From Lactuca virosa (Eukaryota > Streptophyta > Magnoliopsida > Asterales > Asteraceae): a DNA stretch of 64,000 nucleotides. The position numbers were made by a program, and so were the translations under genes. A model generated the notes under the pieces. That model was not told the origin of the DNA. It worked only from the letters and a program-made list of their open reading frames with translations, and did not search any database. The number at the start of each line of letters is the position of its first letter. Positions within the stretch are counted from its first letter, which is position 1. The stretch is from positions 220,886,745 through 220,950,744 of the forward strand of contig CAKMRJ010005745.1 of the NCBI GenBank assembly GCA_928212115.1, in the 5' to 3' direction. This document shows positions 1-11,438 of the stretch, piece after piece.

Positions 1-164
1 TAGAAATTTAATCCAACACTTACAATATATTAACAAATCATAACGTCTTCTCAAAAGTCCATCCTATCAAATTGTCCTGGTGATATGCAACCCAAATGGA
101 CCATGCTACTCTCGGGTCAAGTACATACCATCTATAGTTATGGGCTTAGACACCTAATCCACCA
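1..164 (-). mobile_element. Element A left LTR (3' LTR), partial
   Basis: These 164 bases match the last part of the right-hand LTR at 29272-30045, with a handful of differences. They end in CCACCA where the other copy has CCAACA. A polypurine tract follows directly, as expected for the 3' LTR of a minus-strand copia element. The rest of this LTR lies outside the window, so the target duplication of A cannot be checked. Confidence 0.85.
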
Positions 165-183
165 GTCTCCCACTTGGATAAGT
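165..183 (-). other. Element A polypurine tract
   Basis: On the minus strand this reads CTTATCCAAGTGGGAGAC, directly next to the LTR. The same tract precedes the 3' LTRs of B (ends 9736), B copy 2 (ends 17374) and C (20184-20201). It primes plus-strand DNA synthesis during reverse transcription. Confidence 0.8.
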
Positions 184-1070
184 CTAATAACTATTATTGC
201 AAGCACGACTCCACAACCCGACTAGCAATCCTAGCTCTGAAAAGCCGTTGTCGAACTATGACCTTGTCAATGACACGTCCATTAGATAAGGGATCATATA
301 TTCCTCCATTCTAGATATCGTATGGACATGAGAAATGGATTATAATCATTCTCTCTGTCCATCTGTTGCTTCCCGATTTCTGATTTATGACGACTGACTA
401 ATTGAACAAATCAAATCAGTCCAGGCTTGGCCAAGCACTTAGGTTTGTCATCACTAAATCATTGAGGGGGACCACAAATATCGCTTTTATCCCCTTAGGG
501 TAAAAAGGAATGGATAAACTTCGACTCATATGCTTGCTCTATTTACTCATCAAATCACACACAACAATACGTTTTATAACGCCAAGTTACTGGTGCATTT
601 TCATATTATCAATGTGCAACCGACTTGTAAACTGCAACTCATATCTCTCCGTTTCAAGAATATAAGATATTATCGTCTCATGATCACTCGTGATAAAATC
701 CATGAAGTGATACAAATGAGCGTGGGTTGAATCTAATACTTAAATCTTATTACAGGAGTACTCATGAATACTGCAACAAACTTGTGCTATGTCTAACACC
801 TTAGACAATCCTACAGACCCATTCATGACAGTCTTGCCTCAATACCTACTTCCAAAGTATGATCGACTGTGGATGGTTTGAATAACCTAGTTATTCGGGA
901 AGTCAAAACATGCAAAGTGAAACACAAGAATAATATTAATCCTATATGGCCCCAAAACTTTTAAGTGTAAATAAAACACCTTTTATCTAATCGCCATATT
1001 GATTACTCATTATTCATTGTATAATGTTTCGAATAATCAACTTAATAGTTGAATTAAAACAACAGTTATG
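184..1070 (-). mobile_element. Element A 3' non-coding region
   Basis: This region between the end of RNase H and the 3' LTR has no coding signal. It aligns by eye with 8830-9724 in B and 20202-21056 in C. It contains the 12-bp palindrome GCTTGGCCAAGC (425-436) and a small hairpin near 500-515 that is also present in B and C. Conservation in all three elements suggests a cis-acting role rather than random spacer; that is inference. Confidence 0.7.
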
Positions 1071-3046
1071 CCATGCTCCAAGCATGCACACTATGTTTGC
1101 CTATGGTCCTTTCTTTGTGAAATATATCAATTGACAGCATTTCAATGACACTCATTTCACAATTCCAAATCCTTATCGTAAATATAAGAATACCAAATTC
1201 TTGCCATTTTGCTATAATCTGTTAGATTTTAAACTATCATGCAATGATTCTTTTGTAATGTCTAGGTACCAAAAGTCACAGAGACTTGACCAACGATATT
1301 ACAAGATATTCCTTTGGAGATTGTTACAAGACAATTCCATGGAAATGAAGTCTCAAATTTCAAGTACATTCCTTTGAACATCCTTTTTGCATAAAAGTTT
1401 CTAACTTTCTCATCTATTCTTCAACTCCCAATATGGAAACATTCCATATTTTCCATATGACAACTCATTATTAATATACTCCTGTCTATTCATAATAATG
1501 TCAATATGGTCCATCCATTACTATACTCCCAACTGTCCTTAAGCGACCAATCCTTGGCGAACCTTAGATTGTCCTTAACAGTGTTTAACTACTTTAGTCA
1601 TATCCGATTCTATTCATTTTTCCCTCTTAATGCCCTAGGCATTTGGAAAATTAGAACACGAGAATATTATAACATATGCAATCGATCCTATACCCGAAAC
1701 ATATGGGATGCGATTCATAATGTCTAACATAAAGACATGATACTTGACCAGTCTTTTGCTATAGTATTTCTATTTGTCATGTTCTCACAATTCGAATTAT
1801 GAAGAGGGATGTCGTAATCATAATCGAATTTGAGAACGCAACCAACATTTCCATATAGAATTTCCTTATGTCGTATCTTTTCAACATAACATTCATATAT
1901 ATGCTTAACTAAATTTGATTAAAACTCAATCTAAGCTTTTAGAATTGAAATGAAGTATAAATTCCTCTCCCTTAATTATAGCAAAACAACTTTTCAAACC
2001 CTGCAACTTTGCGAATTGAAACCTTTGTTTTCTATAATTAACATTGCTAACTTGCAACACTTACCATAATAATTATGCTCCCACTAGCATAATAATTATT
2101 ATCTGATTAGCATAACACTTATGCTCCCACTAGATTTGACATGTACCCAGAAATCAGCTGGACTTCTAGAAATCAATACTTGTTGACTTTCTTACCAAAG
2201 TTCACATTTCTGATACAAAATGCTTCGATAAGACTTTATCTAGGCTTCTCAAACTCATACACCTTTCCTTAGACAGCTGACATGTGTGTCTTAACAATTT
2301 TTAGAACTTACAACAATAAGTCTCAAATGTTTAGACCTTTTTCCATTTTTCACAATTCGAACTATGAAGAGGGATGTCGTAATCATAATCAAATTTGAGA
2401 ATGCAAATTATCACAATCGCTATCTCCTTAAAATCTACTTAGTGAAAGCGTTTCCTCACAATCATTTTCATGAATTGGAGAGAAACCTTATGACACTTAG
2501 ATTTTATCGTGTATCTGTTCTTATCCATGTGAATTTGTCACAACCATAATCACAAGACAAGGTTAGTGACAAATCCAAACTCATATGGACTGAACTTGTT
2601 CAATCTTAATTTCTTGCCACCTGGCAGCACAAGGGCCTACCATTGCTTCCAAGTTGTTATGCAAACAATTGAGAACTCATAGAACTCACATGCATAGTCA
2701 ACTTTAACTGGAATGGGCACAGAAACAAGAATATGTCAACACGATAGGTTATAAACCTCAAGTCGTGAGCTAGTGACTAACAATAGGTTTTACTCTTGAT
2801 TAGTTCTTGAAGCTATTCAAGATCCTTAAGACTCCCACTGACCTCTTGACATATAAGATTCACTTTTTCAAGGAACATTACTTGACAAACAAATATTCAA
2901 GAGTTAGTGCGGTTTCTTATCAAGACAAACACTTCACACAATTGGTCTTAGTTGGTCTTTGTCTTATCCAAAACATCACCACTTACCAATTTCAAAATGC
3001 TCAAGAGTAGAAAACATTTTACCCTACATTTGATGAGTGTTATAAA
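1071..3046 (-). pseudogene. Element A pol remnant (RT and RNase H), highly decayed
   Basis: Scattered words of copia RT and RNase H can be read on the minus strand by comparison with C. They include the RNase H tail near 1070-1110, the segment before the YVDD box near 2095-2130 and the start of RT near 2620-2645. Stops and frameshifts occur throughout. Two stem-loops with 15-nt loops (1781-1837 and 2351-2399) lie inside the former coding region. The remnant is interrupted at 3046 by insertion of B and resumes at 18125. Confidence 0.7.
3042..3046. repeat. Target site duplication of B, left copy (ATAAA)
   Basis: ATAAA lies directly before the 5' LTR and again directly after the 3' LTR at 10490-10494. 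The same five bases flank the second copy (10689-10693 and 18125-18129). Confidence 0.85.
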
Positions 3047-3799
3047 TGTTGGATTAATGTCTAAGTCCATAACTATAATTGGTAAGACTTGACCCGACCC
3101 GGCATGGTCCATTTGGGTTGCATGACATCATGCATTTGGATAGACTATAATGAGAGAAATAACACTTAAGGTTGGTTAATATATTATAAGTTCTAATATA
3201 TTAATAAGGTTATTTAATTAGTATTGATCAAGAATTAATTTGGAATTAATTAAGTGATCAAAAGGAGACTAATTAAATATATGGGTTGATTGTGTAAATC
3301 ATTCATTCTTATATATGTGGGCTTGTGATCCAAGATTCCTTATGTTGGACTAAGTCCATGGGGTGACCCATGGATACTCCATGGAGGTTAAAATCCATGG
3401 AGCATAAGGAATGGGTAAAGTTATGAGTTACATGGTGTAACCCTAATAGCCACCATATAAAAGAATCCCATGGCTCAAGAAATCGTGCACTAATGTGTGA
3501 GTGTGAGGGCTAGACGATTTCAAGGAGTGTTCAAGTTTCTCTCAAGTTATTCCAAGTGTATTTGGTGTTCTATGAACCATTTGAGGTGTCACACTTGGGG
3601 CACTAGGCACTCAAGCTTCATGAAGACATTCTACATCAAAGAGGTATGTATTCTATCTTGTTATATTTATTATTTTGTATGCTAGATTAGGATAATACCT
3701 TGGATGTTCATAATTGTATGTATAATAGAGAAAACATAGATCCAAGGTATTTAGGGTTGTATGTACACTTAGGAGTGTTAGAATGCTCATAACCCAACA
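3047..3799 (+). repeat. B copy 1, 5' LTR
   Basis: Starts TGTTGG and ends CCAACA. A TATAAAAG box at 3456-3463 is the likely promoter, with transcript start expected about 30 bases downstream. Variants such as GTTCTATG near 3570 distinguish it from the 3' LTR and reappear in the 5' LTR of the second copy. Confidence 0.9.
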
Positions 3800-3800
3800 G

Positions 3801-3813
3801 TGGTATCAGAGCC
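3801..3813 (+). other. B copy 1 primer-binding site
   Basis: TGGTATCAGAGCC lies one base after the LTR. It is the usual complement of the 3' end of plant initiator Met-tRNA and primes minus-strand synthesis. Confidence 0.92.
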
Positions 3814-5392
3814 TAGGCTTGTTTCCTTGTTATACTTGCAAAAGTAGCTGAAAAATCGAGTTGGATGCATATATTCGATTGTTTTGGCTGGAATTGGACT
3901 AGGAACATTACCCTAAGATGTTTTTGGACTTATAAACTTGTTTTTGATGTGGTAATGTTCATGCTAATCCAATTTCTAAGATAATTGTCATAATTTCAAG
4001 ATTTGTATTAGTTTGTATGTTCATGCTAATTTCTTGAAGATTGATGATTTGAATTATCTTGTTCTTATGAGGTTCTTAGATTAATAGAAAAGTTGTGTGA
4101 AATAGTTGTTTTCAATCCATTTTAATCTAAGAGTTGATTTCAAAGTGTGTTTTTGTAACTTGTCCTCAAGTTATATGAAAAGTCACATTTAAGAATCATA
4201 AAACTCATAAAAGTTGGCAAAGGTTACAAAATGAAGAGTCTAGTTCTAATTAAATGGTTTTATGACTCCATAACTTGTCCTCAAGTTATGGAGGTTCAAG
4301 AGTCTCTTCATTAAATTTTAAAAAAAAAGTGTAACCTTAATTAGTTCCATAAGTTACAATAAAAAAAAAGTTATTTTTTTTATTAATTAGTTTAAAGTCT
4401 TCCATAACTTGTCCTCAAGTTATGGAACTTGAAGAGTTTTTTTTAATTAAAACTACTTTAAACTCATAAGTTATGGAATTAATTAGTTTTGAATAGTTTC
4501 AAAACTTGCCCTCAAGTTTTGGAATTTGAAAAGTTTTCACTTATGAATACTTTAATTCCAAGTTAGCCCTTAGAATTTTAAAAGTTAAAATTCAACCCTT
4601 ATACTTTATAATATTACAAGTTAATAATATTTATATATATGTATAAGAGTAAAGTCAGTCTTACCGTTAGTAGGCCTCATTCACGAAGCCGGTCTATAAG
4701 GGGGGTATAAGGTTACTGCCTATAAAATGGCAGTTTAATGGGTGTCCACTCTCACCCACCGCTTCCTTGACTGGTGGAGGGTCGTTAGCCGAACGGTAGG
4801 ACAAGGACTATAATTCTCCTTTCATTAAAAGTATTAATGATAAATACTAAGTAACTAAACTCTTATTAATACCCAATCTTAGTTACTTAGGAAAATGTGA
4901 ATTTGGTGCTAACCCATGAAATTACACTTTGCACTTTGCTTAAGTCGTTAGTGGAGCGTGTGTGGTTAACCGGCACACTAACCTGGACTTAACAAGGTAG
5001 GCAAAGGGTAACTTAATATTTATCATAGTATCGGTGGAGCGTGTGTGGTTAACCGACACACTGATTAAGGGGTAAATATTAAGGGTACCAAGTATATTTG
5101 CATGGTTATTCACACCTTGTTTTGTGATCCTCGGCATCCCAGTCACAAAACCTGAAGGGCACACTCGAGATTGAAACATGCCTTTGAACAGTTCAATGAA
5201 TCTCAAAGATCTAGGACTTTCAAATCCAATTAAAACCTAATAAATTATTTCGTTTTTCATGGTGGAATTTGGTGAATCGTCATTCACCTACCTTCAAATA
5301 TAAAATAGTTTGTTGGGTCCTAGCCTTAATATTTCATATTGGGTGTCATATTAAGGACTTTAAATCAACTATCTTGAATATCTCCCAAAAAG
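3814..5392 (+). promoter_or_regulatory. B copy 1 structured leader
   Basis: No coding frame. It holds ordered stem-loops. Four have TCCT or CCCT loops on stems derived from CCATAACTTG (4154-4175, 4266-4293, 4400-4427, 4497-4524). Then comes a block conserved in A and C (about 4660-4800). Two hairpins with 22-nt loops follow (4940-4992, 5012-5083), and one with a 15-nt loop (5119-5151). Leaders of LTR elements normally carry dimerisation, packaging and translation signals; which hairpin does which is unknown. Confidence 0.75.
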
Positions 5393-6000
5393 ATGTCTGG
5401 TCTAGACATTTATGATCTTCCCAAATCTCTTGAAACAAGCTTTCCTAAATGAAGATGATGTCCCATGGATATCATACTTCTTTCACCTCCTCCAATTATT
5501 CTCCCTAACCCACAAGTTCCTAAAAAGTTTAAGGTCACTCAAGCCCTATTGGCAAGGCAAGGTCTAGGTGTGATCACATCTTGGAGATGTAGTCACATAT
5601 TGACAAGCCGGGAGAGTTGGGTGTCAAAGTCTTGAGAAAGTTGGTGGCTCAACTACTTTCTAAGTCACATAGTGAGTTCTTTTGGGAATCCTATGAAACA
5701 GACTAAGACAAGACCCTTAATGATCTTATCTATTTGCTAAGATCAACTTCCTAAAACGCTATGGACATTGACAATGATGACATTGGATATCCAGTAAAGC
5801 TCTCTCTTCCCAATGGAAAGGGATCGGCCATAGTCAACTCGGTTGACCCAATGGTAAAGAGAGAGGCGAAGTCTGAGATAGTCCCATTATCAAGGGTCCA
5901 TAGGTAACTATTGCCAAAGGAAGGGGCATTGGTTACGAAGCTGCCAAATTTACCTAAGGATGTTAAAGTCAATAAGTTTGGCTCTACTTCAGGTAAAGTC
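5393..6000 (+). pseudogene. B copy 1 gag remnant
   Basis: Starts at an ATG (5393) in the position of the C gag start, but the frame stops after 19 codons. Homology to the gag of A (27261-27720) continues in shifting frames. A zinc-knuckle remnant is readable at about 5908-5945, where CxxC-x4-H-x4-C has lost its first Cys (Gly in the readable frame) and keeps the later Cys, His, Cys. Several stretches have become self-complementary relative to the A sequence, for example about 5625-5672. Confidence 0.75.
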
Positions 6001-8830
6001 CATTGTCTAACTCTATTAAGTACATGCTGATTCTGATCGCGAAGATGGATTTCAATCGCATGGTTCGGTGATCAGAATTTTGGGCTATTACTTAAGAGTT
6101 ATGATATTTATATTGCTTAGGAATAGATAACAACAAGGTTTTCATATGGATTGTAAGGATAAGTTTTTCCGCAAAGTTTTAAAATAAAAGAAAAAGGTTT
6201 TGATTTTATTTATTTTAAGTATCCTTACAATGGCATTTGTGAAAAGTTGTTGCTTATAAGATTCCATTGATAGCAATATTGGAAAAATGGATTTGATTCT
6301 TTCGGTTGTGGTAGTGTCTAATATTACCAAATAAGGAAAGATTCTCATCACCCAAGGTTCAATTGGACCGAAACTTGGAATCATGCAAGTTGTATAGTAT
6401 GATGAATGAGAACTTTCAGCTTGGAAAATTAAGACTAATTCCTTATGTGAATAAGGAAAGGACTAAGGGATCGAGTACACATTCTTGTGCACTGGTCAAG
6501 TCCACCACAAAAGATCAAGAAGACTATTCGTCATGATTTACTTAAGTTCAGTAAATATGGTTATACTTATAAGTTTAAGTATAAGTCTGTAGCATTGGAG
6601 AAGTTTCAATGTGAGACAGAACGAATAAGAAGAATCAAAGAATGGCAGAAAGATAAAAGTTTCTCAAATCTGAAAAGATGGGAGAGTACTTTAGTATCAT
6701 GTTTATGATCATCTTAATGATTAAGATACCATATCACAATTGGTCCTCTAAAGTCATCTTAGTGCATTCTTATGACTAAGAAGAGGAGTCATGAATTGTT
6801 GAAATGGTTAAATCAAAAAGATGAGTCATACTTCGTTCCAAAACAATTCTTAGAGTCATACTCCAAGATTGTAACTTGAGTGACATATCTTAAAGAGGGT
6901 TTGTTAACACTAGTCAAATGTAAGAGTAAAAGGTTATCTACTCTTGTACATTTGAAATTGGTAAGTTGTGATGTTTTGGATAAAACAGAGACCAACTTAG
7001 GCCAATTGTGTAAAGTGTTAGTCTTGATAAAGAATCCGCACTATCTCTTGAATATTTGACAAGGGAGTCTTATATGTCAAGAGGACAGTGGGAGTCTTAA
7101 AGCTCTTGAAAGTTTCAAGACTTAATCAAGAATAAAACCTAAAGTCCTTCACTAGCACACGACTTGAGGTTTATAACCTATCGTGTTAAAATTTTTGTGC
7201 CTATTCAAGTTGGCTTTGCATAGGAGTTCTGAGAGTTCTCAATTGGTTGCACAACTACTTGGAAGCAATGGCAGGCACCTGAGCTGCCAAATGGCAAGAA
7301 TTTAAGATTGCACAAGTTTAATCAATATGAGTTTGGATTTGTCACTAACCTTGTCTTGTGATTATGGTTTTGACAAATCCACATGGATAAGAACACATAC
7401 ACTATTAAATCTAAGTGTCATAAGGTTTCTCTCCGATTCATGAAAATGATGGTGAGGAAACACTTTCACTAAGTAGATTTTAGCTAGATAGCAATTGTGA
7501 TATTTGCATTCTCAAAGTCGTTAGTGGAGCGTGTGTGGTTTACCGGCACACTAACATGGACTTGTGAGAAGTGGCAAAGGTCTAAACAATTGAGACTATG
7601 ATTACGGCATCCCTTTTCATAGTTCTAAAATTGTTTAGACACACATGTGAGCTATCTAAGAGAGGTGTATGATTTTGATAAAGTTTTATCAAACAATCTA
7701 GTATCAGAAATCTGAACTTTGGTAAGAAAGTCAGCTGATTTCTGAGTACATGTCAAAGCTAGTGGGAGCATAAGTGTTATGCTAATAATCATCATGTTAG
7801 TGGGAGCATGATAATTATGACAAAGGTTGCAAGTTAGCAATGTTAATTATAGAAAACAAAAGTTTCAATTCGTGAGGTTGCAGGGGTTGAAAAAGTTGTT
7901 TTGCTATAATTAAGGGAGAGGAAATTATACTTCATTTCAATTCTAAAAGCTTAGATTGAGATTTTAATCGTATTTAATCAAGGATATATATATGAATTTC
8001 ATGTTGGAATGGCTCAACATAAGGAAATTCTATATATGGGTCCATTATTTGCGTTCTAAAATTCGATTATGATTACGGCATCCCTTTTCATAATCTGAAT
8101 TTTGAGAACTTGGCAAATTGAAATGGAAATATTATAGCAAAAGACTGGTTTAGTCTTTATGTGAGACATCATGAATCGTGTCCCATATGCTTCGGATATA
8201 GGATCGATTACATGTGCTATATTCATCCTTTCTAAAATTTTCCAAATGCCTGGGGCATTATGAAGGGAAAAGGTCTAGAATTGGATATGACTAAAATGAT
8301 TAAGCAATTGTCGAGGACAATCTAAGGTTTACCAAAGATTGGTTGCTCAAGGACAGTTGGAAGTATAATGTTAATTCTGGAAGGACCATATTGACATAAT
8401 CTGTAAGGAGGCAACTCTTGTTCAGAAGTGATAGTCAAAATGGAATATGGAAATGTTTCAAAGTTAGAAATTATTCAATCTGTGTAAGATTAGGAAACTT
8501 AATGAAAGAAGGATGTTTCCAAGGAGCTGATCTCCTTTGGAATGCTCTGTAATGATTGTTGTCAAGTCTTTCTGACTTCGTGCATAATCATTAAGAGGAT
8601 CAATGCATATAAGTTTAGAATCTAACAGATTTCAGTAAATGGCATGAATTTGGAATTCTTGCATTTGCAGTAAGGATTTGGGACTGTGAAAAGAGGATCA
8701 TTGGAGTGATGTTCAATTGATCTATTTTACAAAGTAAAGATCATAGACAAACATAGTATGCATACTTGGTGTATGGCATGAATAGTGTTTAGAAAACATA
8801 GTGTACATGCTTGGAGCATGGGACAACTAT
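6001..8830 (+). pseudogene. B copy 1 pol remnant (integrase, RT, RNase H)
   Basis: No usable frame. By comparison with C the order is still visible: integrase core words near 6530-6720, the linker and RT start near 7090-7310, the stretch before YVDD near 7755-7800, and the RNase H tail near 8750-8830. Perfect or near-perfect hairpins crowd the region: 6150-6231, 6439-6458, 6536-6556, 6561-6584, 6915-6954, 7104-7120, 7520-7555, 7580-7640, 7987-8036 and 8053-8109. The product cannot be functional. Confidence 0.75.
7511..7640 (+). repeat. Two-hairpin module inside B pol
   Basis: A 22-nt-loop hairpin (stem GTTAGTG/CACTAAC, 7520-7526 with 7549-7555) is followed by a two-tier 15-nt-loop hairpin. 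In the second, ACTATGA/TCATAGT (7595-7601 with 7617-7623) stands on a perfect 12-bp base GTCTAAACAATT/AATTGTTTAGAC (7580-7591 with 7629-7640). The same two loop classes occur in the leader. Element A has different heads on equivalent bases. Confidence 0.85.
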
Positions 8831-9724
8831 TGTTTTAAATTCAAGTATAAAGTTGATAAAACCGAAACAATGAATAATGAGTAATCAGTATGGTGATAAA
8901 TAAAAGTGTTTATTTATATTCATAGGGTTTGATACCATATTTGATTCATTTATTCGTGTTTCACTTTGCATGTTTTGACTTCCAGAATAACTAAGTCGCT
9001 CTTCCTGAATGATTAAGTTATTCAAACCATCCACAGTCGGTCATATGTTGGAAGTAGATATGAATCAAGACTGTCATGGGTTGGTTTGTAGAGGTCCAAG
9101 TTGGTGGACAAAGTGGTGCTACAACACTCATGAGTGCTCATAAGTTCTGAGTATTGGATTCAACCCGCGCTCATTTGAATCACTTCATGGATTTTATCAC
9201 GAGTGATCATGAGACGATAATATCTTATATTCTTCAAACCTAGAGATATGAGTTGTTACTATGAGTTGGTTATACATTGATTGCACGAAAACGCATTGGT
9301 AACTCGATGTTATAAAACGTGCCTTTGTGTATGATTCAACAAGTAGTAGAACAAGCCATATGAGTCGAAGTTTATCCATTCCTTTTACCTTCGGGATAAA
9401 AGCGATATCTGGGGCCCCTCGATGATTTAAAGATGATACATGTGAGTGCTTGGCCAAGCCAGGACTGATTTGATTTGTTCAATCAGTCAGTCATCATGAA
9501 TTGGAAATCGGGAAACAACAAATGGACAGAGAGAATGATTGATAATCCATGTCTCAGTCCATATGATATCTAGAATGGAGGAATATATGATCCCTTATCT
9601 AATGGACAAGTCATTGACAAAGGTCAGAGTTCATCGACAAGGTCAGAGTTCGACAGAAGCTTTTGAGAGCTACGATTGCTGATCGGTTCCTGAAGTCATA
9701 CGCAATAATAGTTTTACACTTATC
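8831..9724 (+). mobile_element. B copy 1, 3' non-coding region
   Basis: Between the RNase H remnant and the polypurine tract. It contains a TTCG-loop hairpin at 9383-9401 and the palindrome GCTTGGCCAAGC at 9448-9459, both with counterparts in A and C. I see no gene here. Confidence 0.7.
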
Positions 9725-9736
9725 CAAGTGGGAGAC
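9725..9736 (+). other. B copy 1 polypurine tract
   Basis: AAGTGGGAGAC lies directly before the 3' LTR, the normal site for priming plus-strand DNA synthesis. Confidence 0.85.
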
Positions 9737-10489
9737 TGTTGGATTAATGTCTAAGTCCATAACTATAATTGGTAAGACTTGACCCGACCCGACATGGTCC
9801 ATTTGGGTTGCATGGCATCATGCATTTGGATAGACTATAATGAGAGAAATAACACTTAAGGTTGGTTAATATATTATAAGTTCTAATATATTAATAAGGT
9901 TATTTAATTAGTATTGATCAAGAATTAATTTGGAATTAATTAAGTGATCAAAAGGAGACTAATTAAATATATGGGTTGATTGTGTAAATCATTCATTCTT
10001 ATATATGTGGGCTTGTGATCCAAGATTCCTTATGTTGGACTAAGTCCATGGGGTGACCCATGGATACTCCATGGAGGTTAAAATCCATGGAGCATAAGGA
10101 ATGGGTAAAGTTATGAGTTACATGGTGTAACCCTAATAGCCACCATATAAAAGAATCCCATGGCTCAAGAAATCGTGCACTAATGTGTGAGTGTGAGGGC
10201 TAGACGATTTCAAGGAGTGTTCAAGTTTCTCTTAAGTTATTCCAAGTGTATTTGGTGTTGTGTGAACCATTTGAGGTGTCACACTTGGGGCACTAGGCAC
10301 TCAAGCTTCATGAAGACATTCTACATCAAAGAGGTATGTATTCTATCTTGTTATATTTATTATTTTGTATGCTAGATTAGGATAATACCTTGGATGTTCA
10401 TAATTGTATGTATAATAGAGAAAACATAGATCCAAGGTATTTAGGGTTGCATGTACACTTAGGAGTGTTAGAATGCTCATAACCCAACA
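9737..10489 (+). repeat. B copy 1, 3' LTR
   Basis: 753 bp, TGTTGG to CCAACA, with a TATAAAAG at 10146-10153. Carries the 3'-LTR-specific variants GTTGTGTG and GGTTGCATG, which are shared with 17375-18124 and not with the 5' LTRs. Confidence 0.9.
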
Positions 10490-10602
10490 ATAAACCTTTC
10501 TTAAGACCATGTCACTCAAGTTACAATCTTGGAGTATGACTCGAAGTATGACTCATCTTCTTGACTTAACCATTTCAACAATTCATGATTCCTCTTCTTA
10601 GC
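10490..10602 (-). mobile_element. Element A interior, flank of B copy 1
   Basis: Decayed A integrase sequence that continues the reading of A across the B insertion. It aligns with 18125-18236, where the same piece follows the second B copy, and breaks off at the N gap. Confidence 0.8.
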
Positions 10603-10615
10603 NNNNNNNNNNNNN
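10603..10615. other. Assembly gap (13 N)
   Basis: Thirteen undetermined bases. The sequence on the left repeats 18125-18236 and that on the right repeats 2971-3046. The gap therefore joins two overlapping versions of one locus rather than spanning missing DNA. Confidence 0.97.
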
Positions 10616-10693
10616 AAACATCACCACTTACCAATTTCAAATGCTCAAGAGTAGAAAACATTTTACCCTACCTACATTTGATGAGTTTATAAA
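10616..10693 (-). mobile_element. Element A interior, repeated flank of B copy 2
   Basis: Repeats 2971-3046 with small indels and ends in the same TSD ATAAA before the LTR. Supports a false duplication. Confidence 0.85.
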
Positions 10694-11438
10694 TGTTGGA
10701 TTATGTCTAAGTCCATAACTAGAATTGGTAAGACTTGACCCGACCCGGCATGGTCTTTGGGTTGCATGACAGCATGCATTTGGATAGACATAAGGAGAGA
10801 AATACACTTAAGGTTGTTAATATATTATAAGTTCTAATATATTAATAAGGTTATTTAATTGTATTGATCAAGAATTAATTTTGGAATTATTAAGTGATCA
10901 AAAGGAGGCTAGTTAAATATATGGTTGATTGTGTAAATCATTCATTTTATCGATGGGGGGCTTGTGATCCACGATTCCTTATTGTTGATAAGTCCCATGG
11001 GGTGACCCATGGCTACTCCATGGAGGTTAAAATCCATGGAGCATAAGGAATGGGTAAAGATTCTGAGTTACATGGTGTAACCCTAATAGCCACCATAGAA
11101 ACGAATCCATGGCTCAAGAAATCGTGCACTAATGTGTGAGTGTGAGGGCTAGACGATTTCAAGGAGTGTTCAAGTTTCTCTCACAAGTTATTCCAAGTGT
11201 ATTTGGTGTTCTATGAACCATTTGAGGTGTCACTTGGGGCACTAGGCACTCAAGCTTCATGAAGACATTCTACATCAAAGAGGTATGTATTCTATCTTGT
11301 TATATTTAGTATTTTGTATGCTAGATTAGGATAATACCTTGGATGTTCATAATTGTTATGTATAATAGAGAAAACATAGATCCAGGTTTTAGGGTTGTTG
11401 ATTACACTTAGGAGTGTTAGAATGCTCATAACCCAACA
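10694..11438 (+). repeat. B copy 2, 5' LTR (error-rich)
   Basis: 745 bp, TGTTGG to CCAACA. Shares the 5'-LTR variant GTTCTATG with 3047-3799 but has lost or gained many single bases. Confidence 0.88.

Larger units (their letters stand above)
3047..10489 (+). mobile_element. Element B, copy 1: non-autonomous Ty1/copia LTR retrotransposon
   Basis: A complete 7.4-kb element with two 753-bp LTRs (3047-3799 and 9737-10489), a Met-tRNA primer-binding site, a polypurine tract and a 5-bp TSD. By eye the LTRs differ at only about six positions, so insertion was recent. The gag and pol regions are nevertheless full of stops and frameshifts, so the element must have been moved by proteins from another copy. 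It belongs to the same family as its host element A, in the opposite orientation. Its interior is unusually rich in inverted repeats. Confidence 0.9.

Noticed and set aside
3497..3685. 62-codon frame in the B LTR, repeated at 10187 and 17823
   Set aside because: It is repeated because the LTR is repeated, lies in the transcribed LTR, has no motif and is not conserved in the LTRs of A and C.
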